From: Trichlorobacter thiogenes
GTDB taxonomy: Bacteria > Desulfobacterota > Desulfuromonadia > Geobacterales > Pseudopelobacteraceae
Assembly: GCF_900167465.1 (NCBI RefSeq)
Contig: NZ_FUWR01000004.1
Span: 123,115-187,114 of the forward strand
Direction of reading: 5' to 3'
Length of the DNA stretch: 64,000 nucleotides
Each line of letters opens with the position of its first letter. The first letter of the stretch is position 1. Shown piece after piece: positions 51,225-58,509 of the stretch. A program made the position numbers and the translations under genes. A model generated the notes under the pieces. The model was not told the DNA's origin, did no database searches, and was given only the letters and a program-made list of their open reading frames with translations.

Positions 51225-52294
51225 AGCGGGACTTCTATCATCGCGAGAACACCGCAAGGAAGATTCTCCTCAAGTGTTAATTTGCCTTTAGAGGCAGAAA
51301 ACATCCGAATCCTTTTGCGTACATTTTCCAACCCCACTCCGTTTCCGGTAGAACTTTCGGATATTCCTCTGCCTGAATCAGATATGGCAATCCTCGCCAT
51401 ATCCCCGTCAATTTCTCCCTTAATGATCAGGCTGCCCCCTTCCAATTTAGGTTCAAGCCCGTGTTTGATTGAATTTTCAACCAGCGGTTGTATCAGAAGA
51501 GGCGGGATCTGCTTGCTTAAGAGAGCATCAGGCATATCGATGGAATGGCTTAAACGATCTCCCATGCGCAGTTTTTGGATCTCCAGGTAGTTTCTGATTA
51601 AGTCCATCTCTTGGGAAATGGGAACGGTTGTATCTCTTGCAATATGAAGGGAACCTCTCAAAAAATTGCAAAAGTGGTCAAGCATCCCTTTTGCTTTATC
51701 GGGGTGTGTGTCGATGAGGCTCATTACATTTGAAAGCGTATTAAAGAGAAAGTGGGGCTCGATCTGGGCCTGGAGTAGTTTAAGTTCCATCTCAACGGAG
51801 ATACTCTTCATGTCGAGATTAATAAGCCTTTCCTCCATGATCAACTGTTTTGCTTCTGAGATGCTCTCGCCAGTCTTGAAAAAGAAAACAATGGAAGAGC
51901 CAAAAAAGGCATTGAGGAAAAGCATCCTGAGTAAGGTGCCAATATGCTGATTGAAAGGTGATACCAGTTTACCCTCTGTGAAAGCCGTGAAAATGACCGC
52001 TCCAATAAGGGAGCCTAAGAGCTGAATTGTACAGAGCCTTAGGAGCATGGCAGTGACGGCTGCAGGTTTGGGTAGTGAGTTTGACCAGAGTAGGAGGAGA
52101 AAAACGGGCCCGGCGGCACAGCTGCAAAAAAGAAGGGCATCAAAAAAACTTGTTTTAAAGCCGAAAATGTACAGTAAACAGGCTATCAGACAGCCGTATA
52201 GCATGAATGATGCGAGTTTTTTCCAGGTCAGCTTGCAGTCCACAAGGAGTGTTGGTGTTAGTTGTGGCTGGTGAAAAATGTTTTTATCAGCCAT
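51221..52294 (-). CDS. LytS/YehU-type sensor histidine kinase
   Basis: A 357-residue membrane kinase. Four to five N-terminal helices (residues 25-150), then a linker and the His_kinase motif LLQAQIEPHFLFNTLSNVMSLI with the phosphorylated His, followed by an HATPase with PPLLIQPLVENSIKHGL (N box), ISDSGRGI and GNGVGLENVRKRI. ATG 52294 has AGGAG upstream; the longer frame to 52420 overlaps proC's downstream region without a site. It is first of a coupled kinase-regulator pair. Confidence 0.92.
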   Translation of the reverse strand: MADKNIFHQPQLTPTLLVDCKLTWKKLASFMLYGCLIACLLYIFGFKTSFFDALLFCSCAAGPVFLLLLWSNSLPKPAAVTAMLLRLCTIQLLGSLIGAVIFTAFTEGKLVSPFNQHIGTLLRMLFLNAFFGSSIVFFFKTGESISEAKQLIMEERLINLDMKSISVEMELKLLQAQIEPHFLFNTLSNVMSLIDTHPDKAKGMLDHFCNFLRGSLHIARDTTVPISQEMDLIRNYLEIQKLRMGDRLSHSIDMPDALLSKQIPPLLIQPLVENSIKHGLEPKLEGGSLIIKGEIDGDMARIAISDSGRGISESSTGNGVGLENVRKRIRMFSASKGKLTLEENLPCGVLAMIEVPL

Positions 52295-52361
52295 AGAGCC
52301 AGCTCCTGATGTCGCTACATGGAGAAGCAGGACGCAGGTAGCGCCCTGCTCTGTAATTGGT

Positions 52362-53183
52362 CTACAACAGTTTGATTCCGGCCAGTTCCTTGGAGCGCTT
52401 GACTGCCGCGTCCACCGCATCCATCAGCAGGCCGTGCAGTCTGCCGTTTTCCAAGGTATGCAGGGCGGCAATGGTGGTGCCGCCGGGGGAGCTGACCCGG
52501 TCCCGCAGCACTGCCGGGTGTTCGTTGCTTTGCTGCAGCAATTGAGCAGAGCCCAGTACAGTCTGGACAGCCAGGCCGGTGGCGATATCCCGGGGCAGAC
52601 CGTTTTTTACCCCTGCGTCTGACAACGCTTCGATGAAGGAAAATACGTATGCCGGGCCGCTGCCGGAAATGCCGGTGACGGCATCCATCTGGCGTTCACC
52701 CACCTGATAGACCGTGCCCACCAAGGCAAACAGTTCTTTGGTCAGCTCAAGATCGGCTTCAGTGGCCCGTCTACCGCCGCAGATGGCGGTGGCGCCGGCC
52801 TGTACCAGTGCCGGGGTGTTGGGCATGGCCCGTATAACCCGCACGCCGCTCTGCAGCGACTCTTCAATGATGGTGGTGGAGATACCGGCCATGATGGAGA
52901 GCACCAGTTTTTGCGGGGTAATCGTGTTCTCAAGTCCCGAAAGCACGCTGGCTGCCATCTGGGGCTTGATCGAGAGTATGATCAGGTCTGCTTCCTGGGC
53001 AACTTCACTGTTTTCGTCAGTGGTTTTGACTGACAGAGTTGAGGCCAGAAGCGCGCGGCGATCCTGTACCGGGTCTGCAACAATAATGTTGCGCGGCGCC
53101 ATACCACCGGCGATCAAGCCTTTGATGATCGCCTCTGCCATATTGCCGCCACCAATAAATCCTACGGTGTTGTTCAGTAGCAT
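52362..53183 (-). CDS. proC: Pyrroline-5-carboxylate reductase
   Basis: A 273-residue enzyme making proline from pyrroline-5-carboxylate with NAD(P)H. Seen: the Rossmann motif VGFIGGGNMAEAII, the VIRAMPNTPALVQAGATAI loop, and the C-terminal signature TGISGSGPAYVFSFIEALSDAGVKNGL and SSPGGTT. Normal length. Its ATG overlaps the stop codon of the EmrE-like gene by one base, so it is the last gene of the hpn transcription unit. Confidence 0.97.
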   Translation of the reverse strand: MLLNNTVGFIGGGNMAEAIIKGLIAGGMAPRNIIVADPVQDRRALLASTLSVKTTDENSEVAQEADLIILSIKPQMAASVLSGLENTITPQKLVLSIMAGISTTIIEESLQSGVRVIRAMPNTPALVQAGATAICGGRRATEADLELTKELFALVGTVYQVGERQMDAVTGISGSGPAYVFSFIEALSDAGVKNGLPRDIATGLAVQTVLGSAQLLQQSNEHPAVLRDRVSSPGGTTIAALHTLENGRLHGLLMDAVDAAVKRSKELAGIKLL

Positions 53184-53626
53184 TATGCGCCTCCGGTTCT
53201 GCTTTCAATCGATGTTGGCTGAGCCAGTTCAGATGTGGGCTTTTTGTCGCTGGTACTACTTTTGGTGATCAGCATCACCCCGACACAGACCAGAGCGATA
53301 CCGCCCCAGCGTAACAGGGAAACCTCTTCATGCAGGATGTATTTTGCCAGTACCGCCACCAGGACGTAGTTAAGGGCCTGCATCGGCAGGGCTACTGAAA
53401 GGTCTTCCCAGGAAAGTACGGCCAGCCAGAGGAAGAAGAACAGAGCCAGCATGGCGGTACCCACCACAATCTTCCATTCGGTCATGGCCCGGAAGGCAAC
53501 TTCCATGATGCCGCGCAGGTTCATGGTGGAGAGGTCTCCCAACTGTTTCATCCCTTTGGCCAGCAGGATGTCGCCAACAGTACCGGCAGTTACTGCAATC
53601 AGCATAATGACAATGGTTTTAAGCAT
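53183..53626 (-). CDS. Small EamA/EmrE-like membrane transporter
   Basis: A 147-residue protein with four predicted helices (LKTIVIMLIAVTAGTVGDILLAKG; VVGTAMLALFFFLWLAVLSW; VALPMQALNYVLVAVLAKYIL; LLRWGGIALVCVGVMLI), the plan of a half-size drug/metabolite transporter. The conserved LPMQALNYVL and the loop HEEVSLLRWGG are typical of EamA members. In an hpn context it may flip a hopanoid precursor or sugar lipid; that is inference. It overlaps hpnK by eight bases. Confidence 0.75.
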   Translation of the reverse strand: MLKTIVIMLIAVTAGTVGDILLAKGMKQLGDLSTMNLRGIMEVAFRAMTEWKIVVGTAMLALFFFLWLAVLSWEDLSVALPMQALNYVLVAVLAKYILHEEVSLLRWGGIALVCVGVMLITKSSTSDKKPTSELAQPTSIESRTGGA

Positions 53627-54485
53627 ACGGTTTGGATTCTCCGCGATAGTTTGTTAAGGCTATATCCAACTGCTGCAGCCGTTCCCGTACTTTTGGTGAA
53701 AGCAGGGCAGCCAGCTCTTCTGCATGTTGGTAATCAGGCATCCGGCGGCTGATTACAGCATCCGGCAGGCAGCCGGGGTGAAAATAGACCTCTGTTGTGC
53801 CCGGTTGCAGCCGCTCAATGACCGCCAGCAGGTACTCTTCGGTCATGCAGCCGGAGTTGAGCACCCCCTTGACCTCTACGGCGGTCTTGATCTCCTGGCG
53901 CTTGAAGGTGGTTTCTGCATAGTGTGCCAAGCTGCCAAAGATGGCCCGTTCAACCGCCTTGCCCACCATGCGGGAACGGTTAAGTCGCAGGTTTTCAAAC
54001 AACCGCTCACGGGTAATCCTGAAGCTGGTGATGCCGTGCAGCGGCATCAGTTCGGTCAGCAGGGTAAAGACCGTGGGGTGCATCTGGATATTGAGGTGGC
54101 CGTCAATGTGCGAAAAGGGGAGGCCGGTCTCTTTAACTTTAAGGATCTGGGCCTCTATCTCGCACCGCAACTGCATACGGATGGTTGGATCAAAGAACAG
54201 CTTCATCCCCACCGCCACCGGGTTGTCCGGGAAACAGCCGTTGGCAGCAACCAGTCCGGGGATCATCTCAGGTGGCAGCACCGGTTTACCCTGTACCAGG
54301 GTCAGGTGCAGGCCGATCTGCAGGCCTGGATTACGTCTGGCAACCTCCACCGCCTCATCAAAGGCATCGCCTCCAGCCATCAATGATGCCTGGGTTAGAA
54401 TCCCCTGCTGCCAGGCCTGTTCCACCGCCCGGTTGACCCCGGAGGAAAGCCCGAAGTCATCGGCATTGATAATCAGCTTTCGCAA
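53619..54485 (-). CDS. hpnK: Hopanoid-pathway deacetylase, YdjC/ChbG family
   Basis: A 288-residue carbohydrate deacetylase. Metal motifs seen: IINADDFGLSSGVN at the N terminus, GLHLTLVQGKP, and FSHIDGHLNIQMHPTV. HpnK removes the acetyl group from the N-acetylglucosaminyl hopanoid made by HpnI, before HpnJ forms the cyclitol ether. The start is TTG 54485 with AAGG about seven bases upstream; it overlaps hpnJ by 13 bases. Confidence 0.88.
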   Translation of the reverse strand: MRKLIINADDFGLSSGVNRAVEQAWQQGILTQASLMAGGDAFDEAVEVARRNPGLQIGLHLTLVQGKPVLPPEMIPGLVAANGCFPDNPVAVGMKLFFDPTIRMQLRCEIEAQILKVKETGLPFSHIDGHLNIQMHPTVFTLLTELMPLHGITSFRITRERLFENLRLNRSRMVGKAVERAIFGSLAHYAETTFKRQEIKTAVEVKGVLNSGCMTEEYLLAVIERLQPGTTEVYFHPGCLPDAVISRRMPDYQHAEELAALLSPKVRERLQQLDIALTNYRGESKPYA

Positions 54486-55903
54486 GATTGGCCTTGTTTC
54501 CGTTTCTGCATATAGGCCAGGTACTGCTTGCCTTCTTTCAGCAGCTTGCGGCGTTCCTCGCCATCCACAATCATCTTGCCGATGCTGCGCAGGATGTACT
54601 TGGGACGGAAGTAGAACTTGTCGTAGAACTCCTCAACTGAATTAAAGATCTCGGCGTTGCTCAGGTTAGGGTAGTTGATCACGCATTTCTGGTGGCCGGT
54701 GCTGTCGATAAAGTCATCGGAGGCGATCCAGCCCTGCTCTTTGGCCAGGGTATAGAACTCTGTGCCGGGGTAGGGGGAGGCCAGCGAGGCCTGAATGGAG
54801 TTCAGGTCCAGCTGTTTGGCATAGTTGATGGTTTCCTGAATGGTTTCTTTGGTCTCGCCCGGCAGGCCCATGATAAAGGCGCCATGGACTGACAGGCCCA
54901 GTTTTTTGCAGTCTTTGGTAAACTGTATCGCCTGCTCTTTGGTAACACCCTTTTTGATGTTCTTCAGGATCGGTTCATTGCCGGTTTCATAGCCCACCAC
55001 CACGTGACGCAGGCCGGCTTCACGCATCACCTTCAGCGTTTCATAGTCGCAGTTGGCCCGGGCATTGATGGTCCAGGAGATCCCCAGCGGCTTGAGCAGA
55101 TTGGCTACATTGCGGGCATGTTCCCGGCTGGCAGTGAAGGTGTCATCGTCAAAGGACAGCTCACGCATCTCCGGGATATTATCCACAATCCATTTCACCT
55201 CTTCGTACACGTTTTGAGGTGAACGAAGGCGCATCTGGCGGCCGGAGAAGGTCTGGGGCCAGAGACAGTAGATGCACTTGGAGGGGCAGCCCCGGCTGGA
55301 GTAGATCGAGACATAGGGGTTTTTAAAGTGGGGGATCACATATTCCGAGATCGGCAGATCTCGCTTGTAGATCGGCGCCACAAACGGCAGGGCATCCAGG
55401 TCTTCAATCAGGGGGCGATCCGGGGTGTGGATGGTCTTGCCGTCCTTGATAAAGCTGATGCCGTCCACCTTGGACCAGTCGCGCCCTTCACACAGTTCCT
55501 TGGTGGAGTAGTCAAACTCGCCACGACAGACGATGTCGATGATGCCGTTACCGGCCTTCAGCGATTCTTCCGGCAGGATGGAGACATGGGGGCCGGTCAG
55601 GACAGTGACGATATCCGGCTTAACCTCTTTAATCCGCCGGGCGGTTTCAATATCAATCGCCAGGGTGGGGGTGGAGGTGTACATCACCACCATATCAAAC
55701 CCTTTGGCAATGGTCAGGCAGTCTTCCAGGGTGAACTTTTGTACCGGGGCATCCACCACGCGGCTGCCTTCAATCATACCGGCAGGAAAACAGAGCCAGG
55801 TGGGATACCAGAATGAGGTGACTTCCCGTGATGCCTGATACCGGGCACCAGCGCCACCATCAAAATCCTCAAACGTGGGAGGGTTAAGAAAAAGCGGTTT
55901 CAT
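54473..55903 (-). CDS. hpnJ: Hopanoid-pathway B12-binding radical SAM protein
   Basis: A 476-residue protein: N-terminal cobalamin-binding-like domain (residues 1-150, VMYTSTPTLAIDIETARRIKEV), radical SAM core with the cluster motif SRGCPSKCIYCLWPQ, and a C-terminal helical part (FYDKFYFRPKYILRSIGKMI). It opens MKPLFLNPPTFEDFDGGAG, as HpnJ proteins do. HpnJ is linked to ring contraction of the hexosamine to the cyclitol head group of bacteriohopanepolyols. ATG 55903 follows AAGGAG; the frame upstream to 55948 is untranslated leader. Confidence 0.92.
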   Translation of the reverse strand: MKPLFLNPPTFEDFDGGAGARYQASREVTSFWYPTWLCFPAGMIEGSRVVDAPVQKFTLEDCLTIAKGFDMVVMYTSTPTLAIDIETARRIKEVKPDIVTVLTGPHVSILPEESLKAGNGIIDIVCRGEFDYSTKELCEGRDWSKVDGISFIKDGKTIHTPDRPLIEDLDALPFVAPIYKRDLPISEYVIPHFKNPYVSIYSSRGCPSKCIYCLWPQTFSGRQMRLRSPQNVYEEVKWIVDNIPEMRELSFDDDTFTASREHARNVANLLKPLGISWTINARANCDYETLKVMREAGLRHVVVGYETGNEPILKNIKKGVTKEQAIQFTKDCKKLGLSVHGAFIMGLPGETKETIQETINYAKQLDLNSIQASLASPYPGTEFYTLAKEQGWIASDDFIDSTGHQKCVINYPNLSNAEIFNSVEEFYDKFYFRPKYILRSIGKMIVDGEERRKLLKEGKQYLAYMQKRKQGQSCES

Positions 55904-55935
55904 TACAACTCCTTGGCGGTTGCTAAAAGAGAGAT

Positions 55936-55964
55936 AGAATAGGAGCATAGTATTAAAAAGTCAA
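55936..55964 (-). promoter_or_regulatory. Promoter of the hpnJ transcription unit
   Basis: Minus strand: TTGACT (55964-55959), 17 bases, TATTCT (55941-55936), 33 bases before the start codon. The -35 lies in an 11-base inverted repeat (AAAAAGTCAAG 55955-55965, CTTGACTTTTT 55979-55989) that may be an operator. Confidence 0.55.
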
Positions 55965-56039
55965 GTTAGATCGATACTCTTGACTTTTTCAGGGGCTGCT
56001 GCATCATGGTAAAAAGTTATTCATAATCGGGGGTGAGTC

Positions 56040-56372
56040 ATGAAAAAAAGGATTGTAGGTCTGGCGGGTATGATGATTGTGTTGAGTACAGCATGGTGTG
56101 GGGCAACTGAGTTGAAGGGAACCCAGATAAAAGGTACGCCGGGGCATGATGCCCAGATTGTCAGTGCAACAGTTAAGCTTGCCAAGTCTGCGAAAGTGGA
56201 TCGTATCGAGGGAGGGAAGGAAGGATTGTGTATTCAGTCTCCTGCAGAACAGCCGTTGTGTGGTGCGCCGTTTGAGTTGATCGGTAAAACACTGAAGCCT
56301 GGTAGTTATGCGGTCTATCCTAATATTCCTGAGGGTAAGGAGCGGGCATCGGTAACGGTGCATTTGAAATAG
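56040..56372 (+). CDS. Small secreted protein, unknown
   Basis: A 110-residue protein with a signal peptide (KKRIVGLAGMMIVLSTAWCGA) and a short beta-rich mature part (GTQIKGTPGHDAQIVSATVKLAKSAKVDRI; KTLKPGSYAVYPNIP). Two Cys (GLCIQ, PLCGAP) may form a disulfide. No family recognised. It ends in a shared terminator with the HHH gene. Confidence 0.65.
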   Translation: MKKRIVGLAGMMIVLSTAWCGATELKGTQIKGTPGHDAQIVSATVKLAKSAKVDRIEGGKEGLCIQSPAEQPLCGAPFELIGKTLKPGSYAVYPNIPEGKERASVTVHLK

Positions 56373-56397
56373 CTTTAGCCTGGTCTGGTATTGTTGC

Positions 56398-56427
56398 ACA
56401 AAGGGCAGCCGATTGGCTGCCCTTTGT
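56398..56427. terminator. Bidirectional terminator
   Basis: Perfect 13-base stem (ACAAAGGGCAGCC 56398-56410, complement 56415-56427) with a GATT loop, between convergent genes. Confidence 0.85.
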
Positions 56428-56437
56428 TTGTTTGGTG

Positions 56438-56830
56438 TTACTTCTTTTTTGGTTCTGGTTTGGCTGCGGTCTTTTTGTCGTCCTTTTTGGCTTGCTTGGC
56501 AATGACCTTGTCCTTGATTTTTTCGTAGACCGATTCAGGTAGCACTTTTTTAGATACCAGCTGGGTCTTGTTGGCGTAGGGGCGGTTAACCACAATCTTG
56601 GCTATGTAGGCGTCGCCAAGGCCGGGTATCGCCTTCAGCTCTGCATCGCTGGCGCTGTTGATATCCACCAGTTCCTGCTTGGCAGCAGCTTTTTTGCTGT
56701 CTGCTGGCTTGGTTGCTTCAGGTTTTGCCGCAGGGGGTGTCTTTTTTGCCGGTTCAGCCGCCAGGCTGAGGGCAACAGAAAAGGTCAGCGCAACAATGGT
56801 GGTGATGGCCTTGATCCAGAGTGTTCTCAT
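56438..56830 (-). CDS. ComEA-like secreted helix-hairpin-helix protein
   Basis: A 130-residue protein: signal peptide (KAITTIVALTFSVALSLA), a Lys/Pro/Ala-rich linker, then a helix-hairpin-helix DNA-binding unit (residues 62-115, LVDINSASDAELKAIPGLGDAYIAKIVVNRPY) and a Lys-rich tail. The VDINSA...LxxIPGLG pattern is that of ComEA, the periplasmic DNA receptor in natural transformation. Here no other com gene is near. ATG 56830 chosen because the longer frame lacks a signal peptide at its start. Confidence 0.82.
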   Translation of the reverse strand: MRTLWIKAITTIVALTFSVALSLAAEPAKKTPPAAKPEATKPADSKKAAAKQELVDINSASDAELKAIPGLGDAYIAKIVVNRPYANKTQLVSKKVLPESVYEKIKDKVIAKQAKKDDKKTAAKPEPKKK

Positions 56831-57016
56831 GTGGTGGTTCCTCCTTGGTGTGGGGATCTTCTGCTGCCGGTTGTAGCAGTCGTATCCGGTAGCTGTCAAT
56901 TTGATTTTTAGGTCTGGAACCATTGTTATTCTGGCTGTTTCTGGGTTTTTTGCAGGGCCATCTGGCGGCTCATTTGGTGGAGCCGTCTCTCTACTGTTGG
57001 TGTGGCGCGTCAGTCC

Positions 57017-57119
57017 GTCTGTTGCAATGCATCAATGTTGCATTGCAACAGACGTGGTTGCGTCAGACAGGGAGGCTTGTTGCATAAAATAGTCTGGTGT
57101 TGCTGTTGCATGTGCAACA
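57017..57119. promoter_or_regulatory. Array of six TGTTGCA half-sites, enhancer-like
   Basis: Heptamer TGTTGCA starts at 57020, 57036, 57078 and 57104 and as its complement at 57044 and 57113. Two of the pairs are close palindromes: TGTTGCA-T-TGCAACA (57036-57050) and TGTTGCA-TG-TGCAACA (57104-57119), the latter also TGT-N10-ACA. A larger 13-base inverted repeat spans 57017-57053. The array lies 112-214 bases upstream of a sigma-54 promoter, where activator sites are expected. The gap 56831-57326 holds no gene otherwise. Confidence 0.65.
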
Positions 57120-57230
57120 TATCTTTGGGCTGCTGATTCGTTTGTTGAAATAAAATGCAGGATAGCGTGTTGATTGTTAAGTTATTGTTATTATTTTGTT
57201 TGTAAAAATAATTTGGGTTGGATTGGTTTT

Positions 57231-57246
57231 TGGCACGAGCCTTGTA
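57231..57246 (+). promoter_or_regulatory. Sigma-54 (-24/-12) promoter
   Basis: TGGCACGAGCCTTGTA: the GG at 57232-57233 and GT at 57244-57245 are ten bases apart and the -24 element TGGCACG is a full match. About 85 bases of leader follow, with the hairpin CCGGAA-GT-TTCCGG (57271-57284). It drives the two small membrane peptide genes. Confidence 0.75.
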
Positions 57247-57326
57247 ATGGTAAAATCAAAAGCAAGGCACCCGGAAGTTTCCGGTTCACCCATTACAAAC
57301 GGTTCTAAAAACCAAAGGAGGATGTC

Positions 57327-57479
57327 ATGAAAGCAAAAACTAATTACTCGGTCCTGTTGGCAGAAACCACCGCAAAAGGTAGCTTGGCAATTTTCGCTGG
57401 CGCCGTACTTTTCCTGGGCGGTTTTGTTACCTGGTCAGCAGCAGGGGCAATCAGTGGTCTTGTCAGTCTGTTCAACTAA
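57327..57479 (+). CDS. Small single-helix membrane peptide A
   Basis: A 50-residue protein opening MKAKTNYSVLLAETTAKG, with one strongly hydrophobic helix (LAIFAGAVLFLGGFVTWSAAG). AAAGGAGG stands seven bases before the ATG, and the gene follows a sigma-54 promoter by 80 bases. It shares its first residues (MKAKxxYSxL) with the next small gene, so the two are diverged duplicates. No family recognised. A membrane-stress or signalling peptide is possible but unproven. Confidence 0.7.
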   Translation: MKAKTNYSVLLAETTAKGSLAIFAGAVLFLGGFVTWSAAGAISGLVSLFN

Positions 57480-57521
57480 TTAACGTAGCGTTAAAACCAG
57501 CGCACACCGGAGGATACCATC

Positions 57522-57668
57522 ATGAAAGCAAAAGTTAGTTACTCTGATCTTAATGACCGTAAATATATTGGCAGAACCCTGGTGGTCTTCGGCATGTTTG
57601 CCGCCGGCGCTGCCCTCAACATTGTCTGGCCAGCCCTTAGCCACATTGGAAGCCGATTGATCGGTTAA
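57522..57668 (+). CDS. Small single-helix membrane peptide B
   Basis: A 48-residue protein opening MKAKVSYSDLNDRKYIGR with one hydrophobic helix (TLVVFGMFAAGAALNIVW). CCGGAGG precedes the ATG. It lies 42 bases after peptide A, in the same transcript, and ends 27 bases before a strong terminator, so the two form a bicistronic unit. Confidence 0.7.
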   Translation: MKAKVSYSDLNDRKYIGRTLVVFGMFAAGAALNIVWPALSHIGSRLIG

Positions 57669-57695
57669 GAAAAAAGATCTCTTGGTTGGTCTTGA

Positions 57696-57740
57696 GACAG
57701 GAAAGGCCCGGTTTGTAACCGGGCCTTTCCTGTCTTTTTT
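57696..57740 (+). terminator. Terminator of the small-peptide operon
   Basis: An 18-base perfect stem (57696-57713 with 57717-57734), TGT loop, then TTTTTT (57735-57740). Confidence 0.95.
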
Positions 57741-57822
57741 CTTCCAGCTTGTCAGGCAAGTTAAAAACATGCTATACAATCGGGCCTTTGTTGCACATTC
57801 AAGCCATGAGGAAGGAATTAAC

Positions 57823-58209
57823 ATGAGTCACCAGCGTAAGCCAGAGATCAACTTTAACTACATCTACAACTATGCCTACAACCCGGTCTACGCCAACGGC
57901 GTGCAGGGCGGCTTTACCCCCCGTGGCGAGCTGGTTGCCCATTTTTATCAGGAGCGCCCGGCTCTGCCAAAAGAGCTGACCCATGAAATCAGCCCTGAAG
58001 GTGGTATCGGTGCCCTGGTTGACTCTGATCCCAAAAATCTGAATGGCACCATGGTTCGCTTTATTGAAACCGGTGTTACCATGAATTTCCAGACCGCTGC
58101 CATGGTGCATGCCTGGTTGGGTGAGCAGTTGGGCCAGATGCAGGCGATTATGAAGGCACAACAGGAGTTTATGGAAGGCGGCGCTGCAGAGGCTGCACAG
58201 GAAGGCTAG
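57823..58209 (+). CDS. DUF3467-like small protein
   Basis: A 128-residue protein without signal or membrane segments. The pattern NPVYANGVQGGFTPRGELVAHFYQE, then GTMVRFIETGVTMNFQTAAMVHAWLGEQLGQM, recalls DUF3467 proteins (short, beta-rich, with a terminal helix), an assignment made from memory. ATG 57823 with GGAAGGA upstream; the longer frame to 57682 crosses the preceding terminator. Confidence 0.65.
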   Translation: MSHQRKPEINFNYIYNYAYNPVYANGVQGGFTPRGELVAHFYQERPALPKELTHEISPEGGIGALVDSDPKNLNGTMVRFIETGVTMNFQTAAMVHAWLGEQLGQMQAIMKAQQEFMEGGAAEAAQEG

Positions 58210-58269
58210 GGACAGGCAGCTGTTGTCCCACATGGGTATGCCTCTTTGTCAGGCATAGGAATGTAAGAG

Positions 58270-58300
58270 ATGGGTTGCCCCTTGGGGTGACCCATTTTTT
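58270..58300 (+). terminator. Terminator after the DUF3467-like gene
   Basis: ATGGGTTGCCCC (58270-58281) pairs with GGGGTGACCCAT (58284-58295) except for a central TG/TG, followed by TTTTT. Confidence 0.8.
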
Positions 58301-58509
58301 GTGCTCAGGTGATGAACTGATTTTGGAGTGCCTGTACATCCAACGCTGGTTGCTTATGCATGTAATGTCTGGTTGATGCAACTGCAGCGGTAGCCTGCTG
58401 CTTGCTTGTTGCTAAAATTACAAGACTTTCTGTGGCTGTTGATTTTGGTCTGCTCTGTGCAAAGAGGTTGTTCGGATCGGTATTTGATTTACGAGTGAAA
58501 GGAGTTTGT

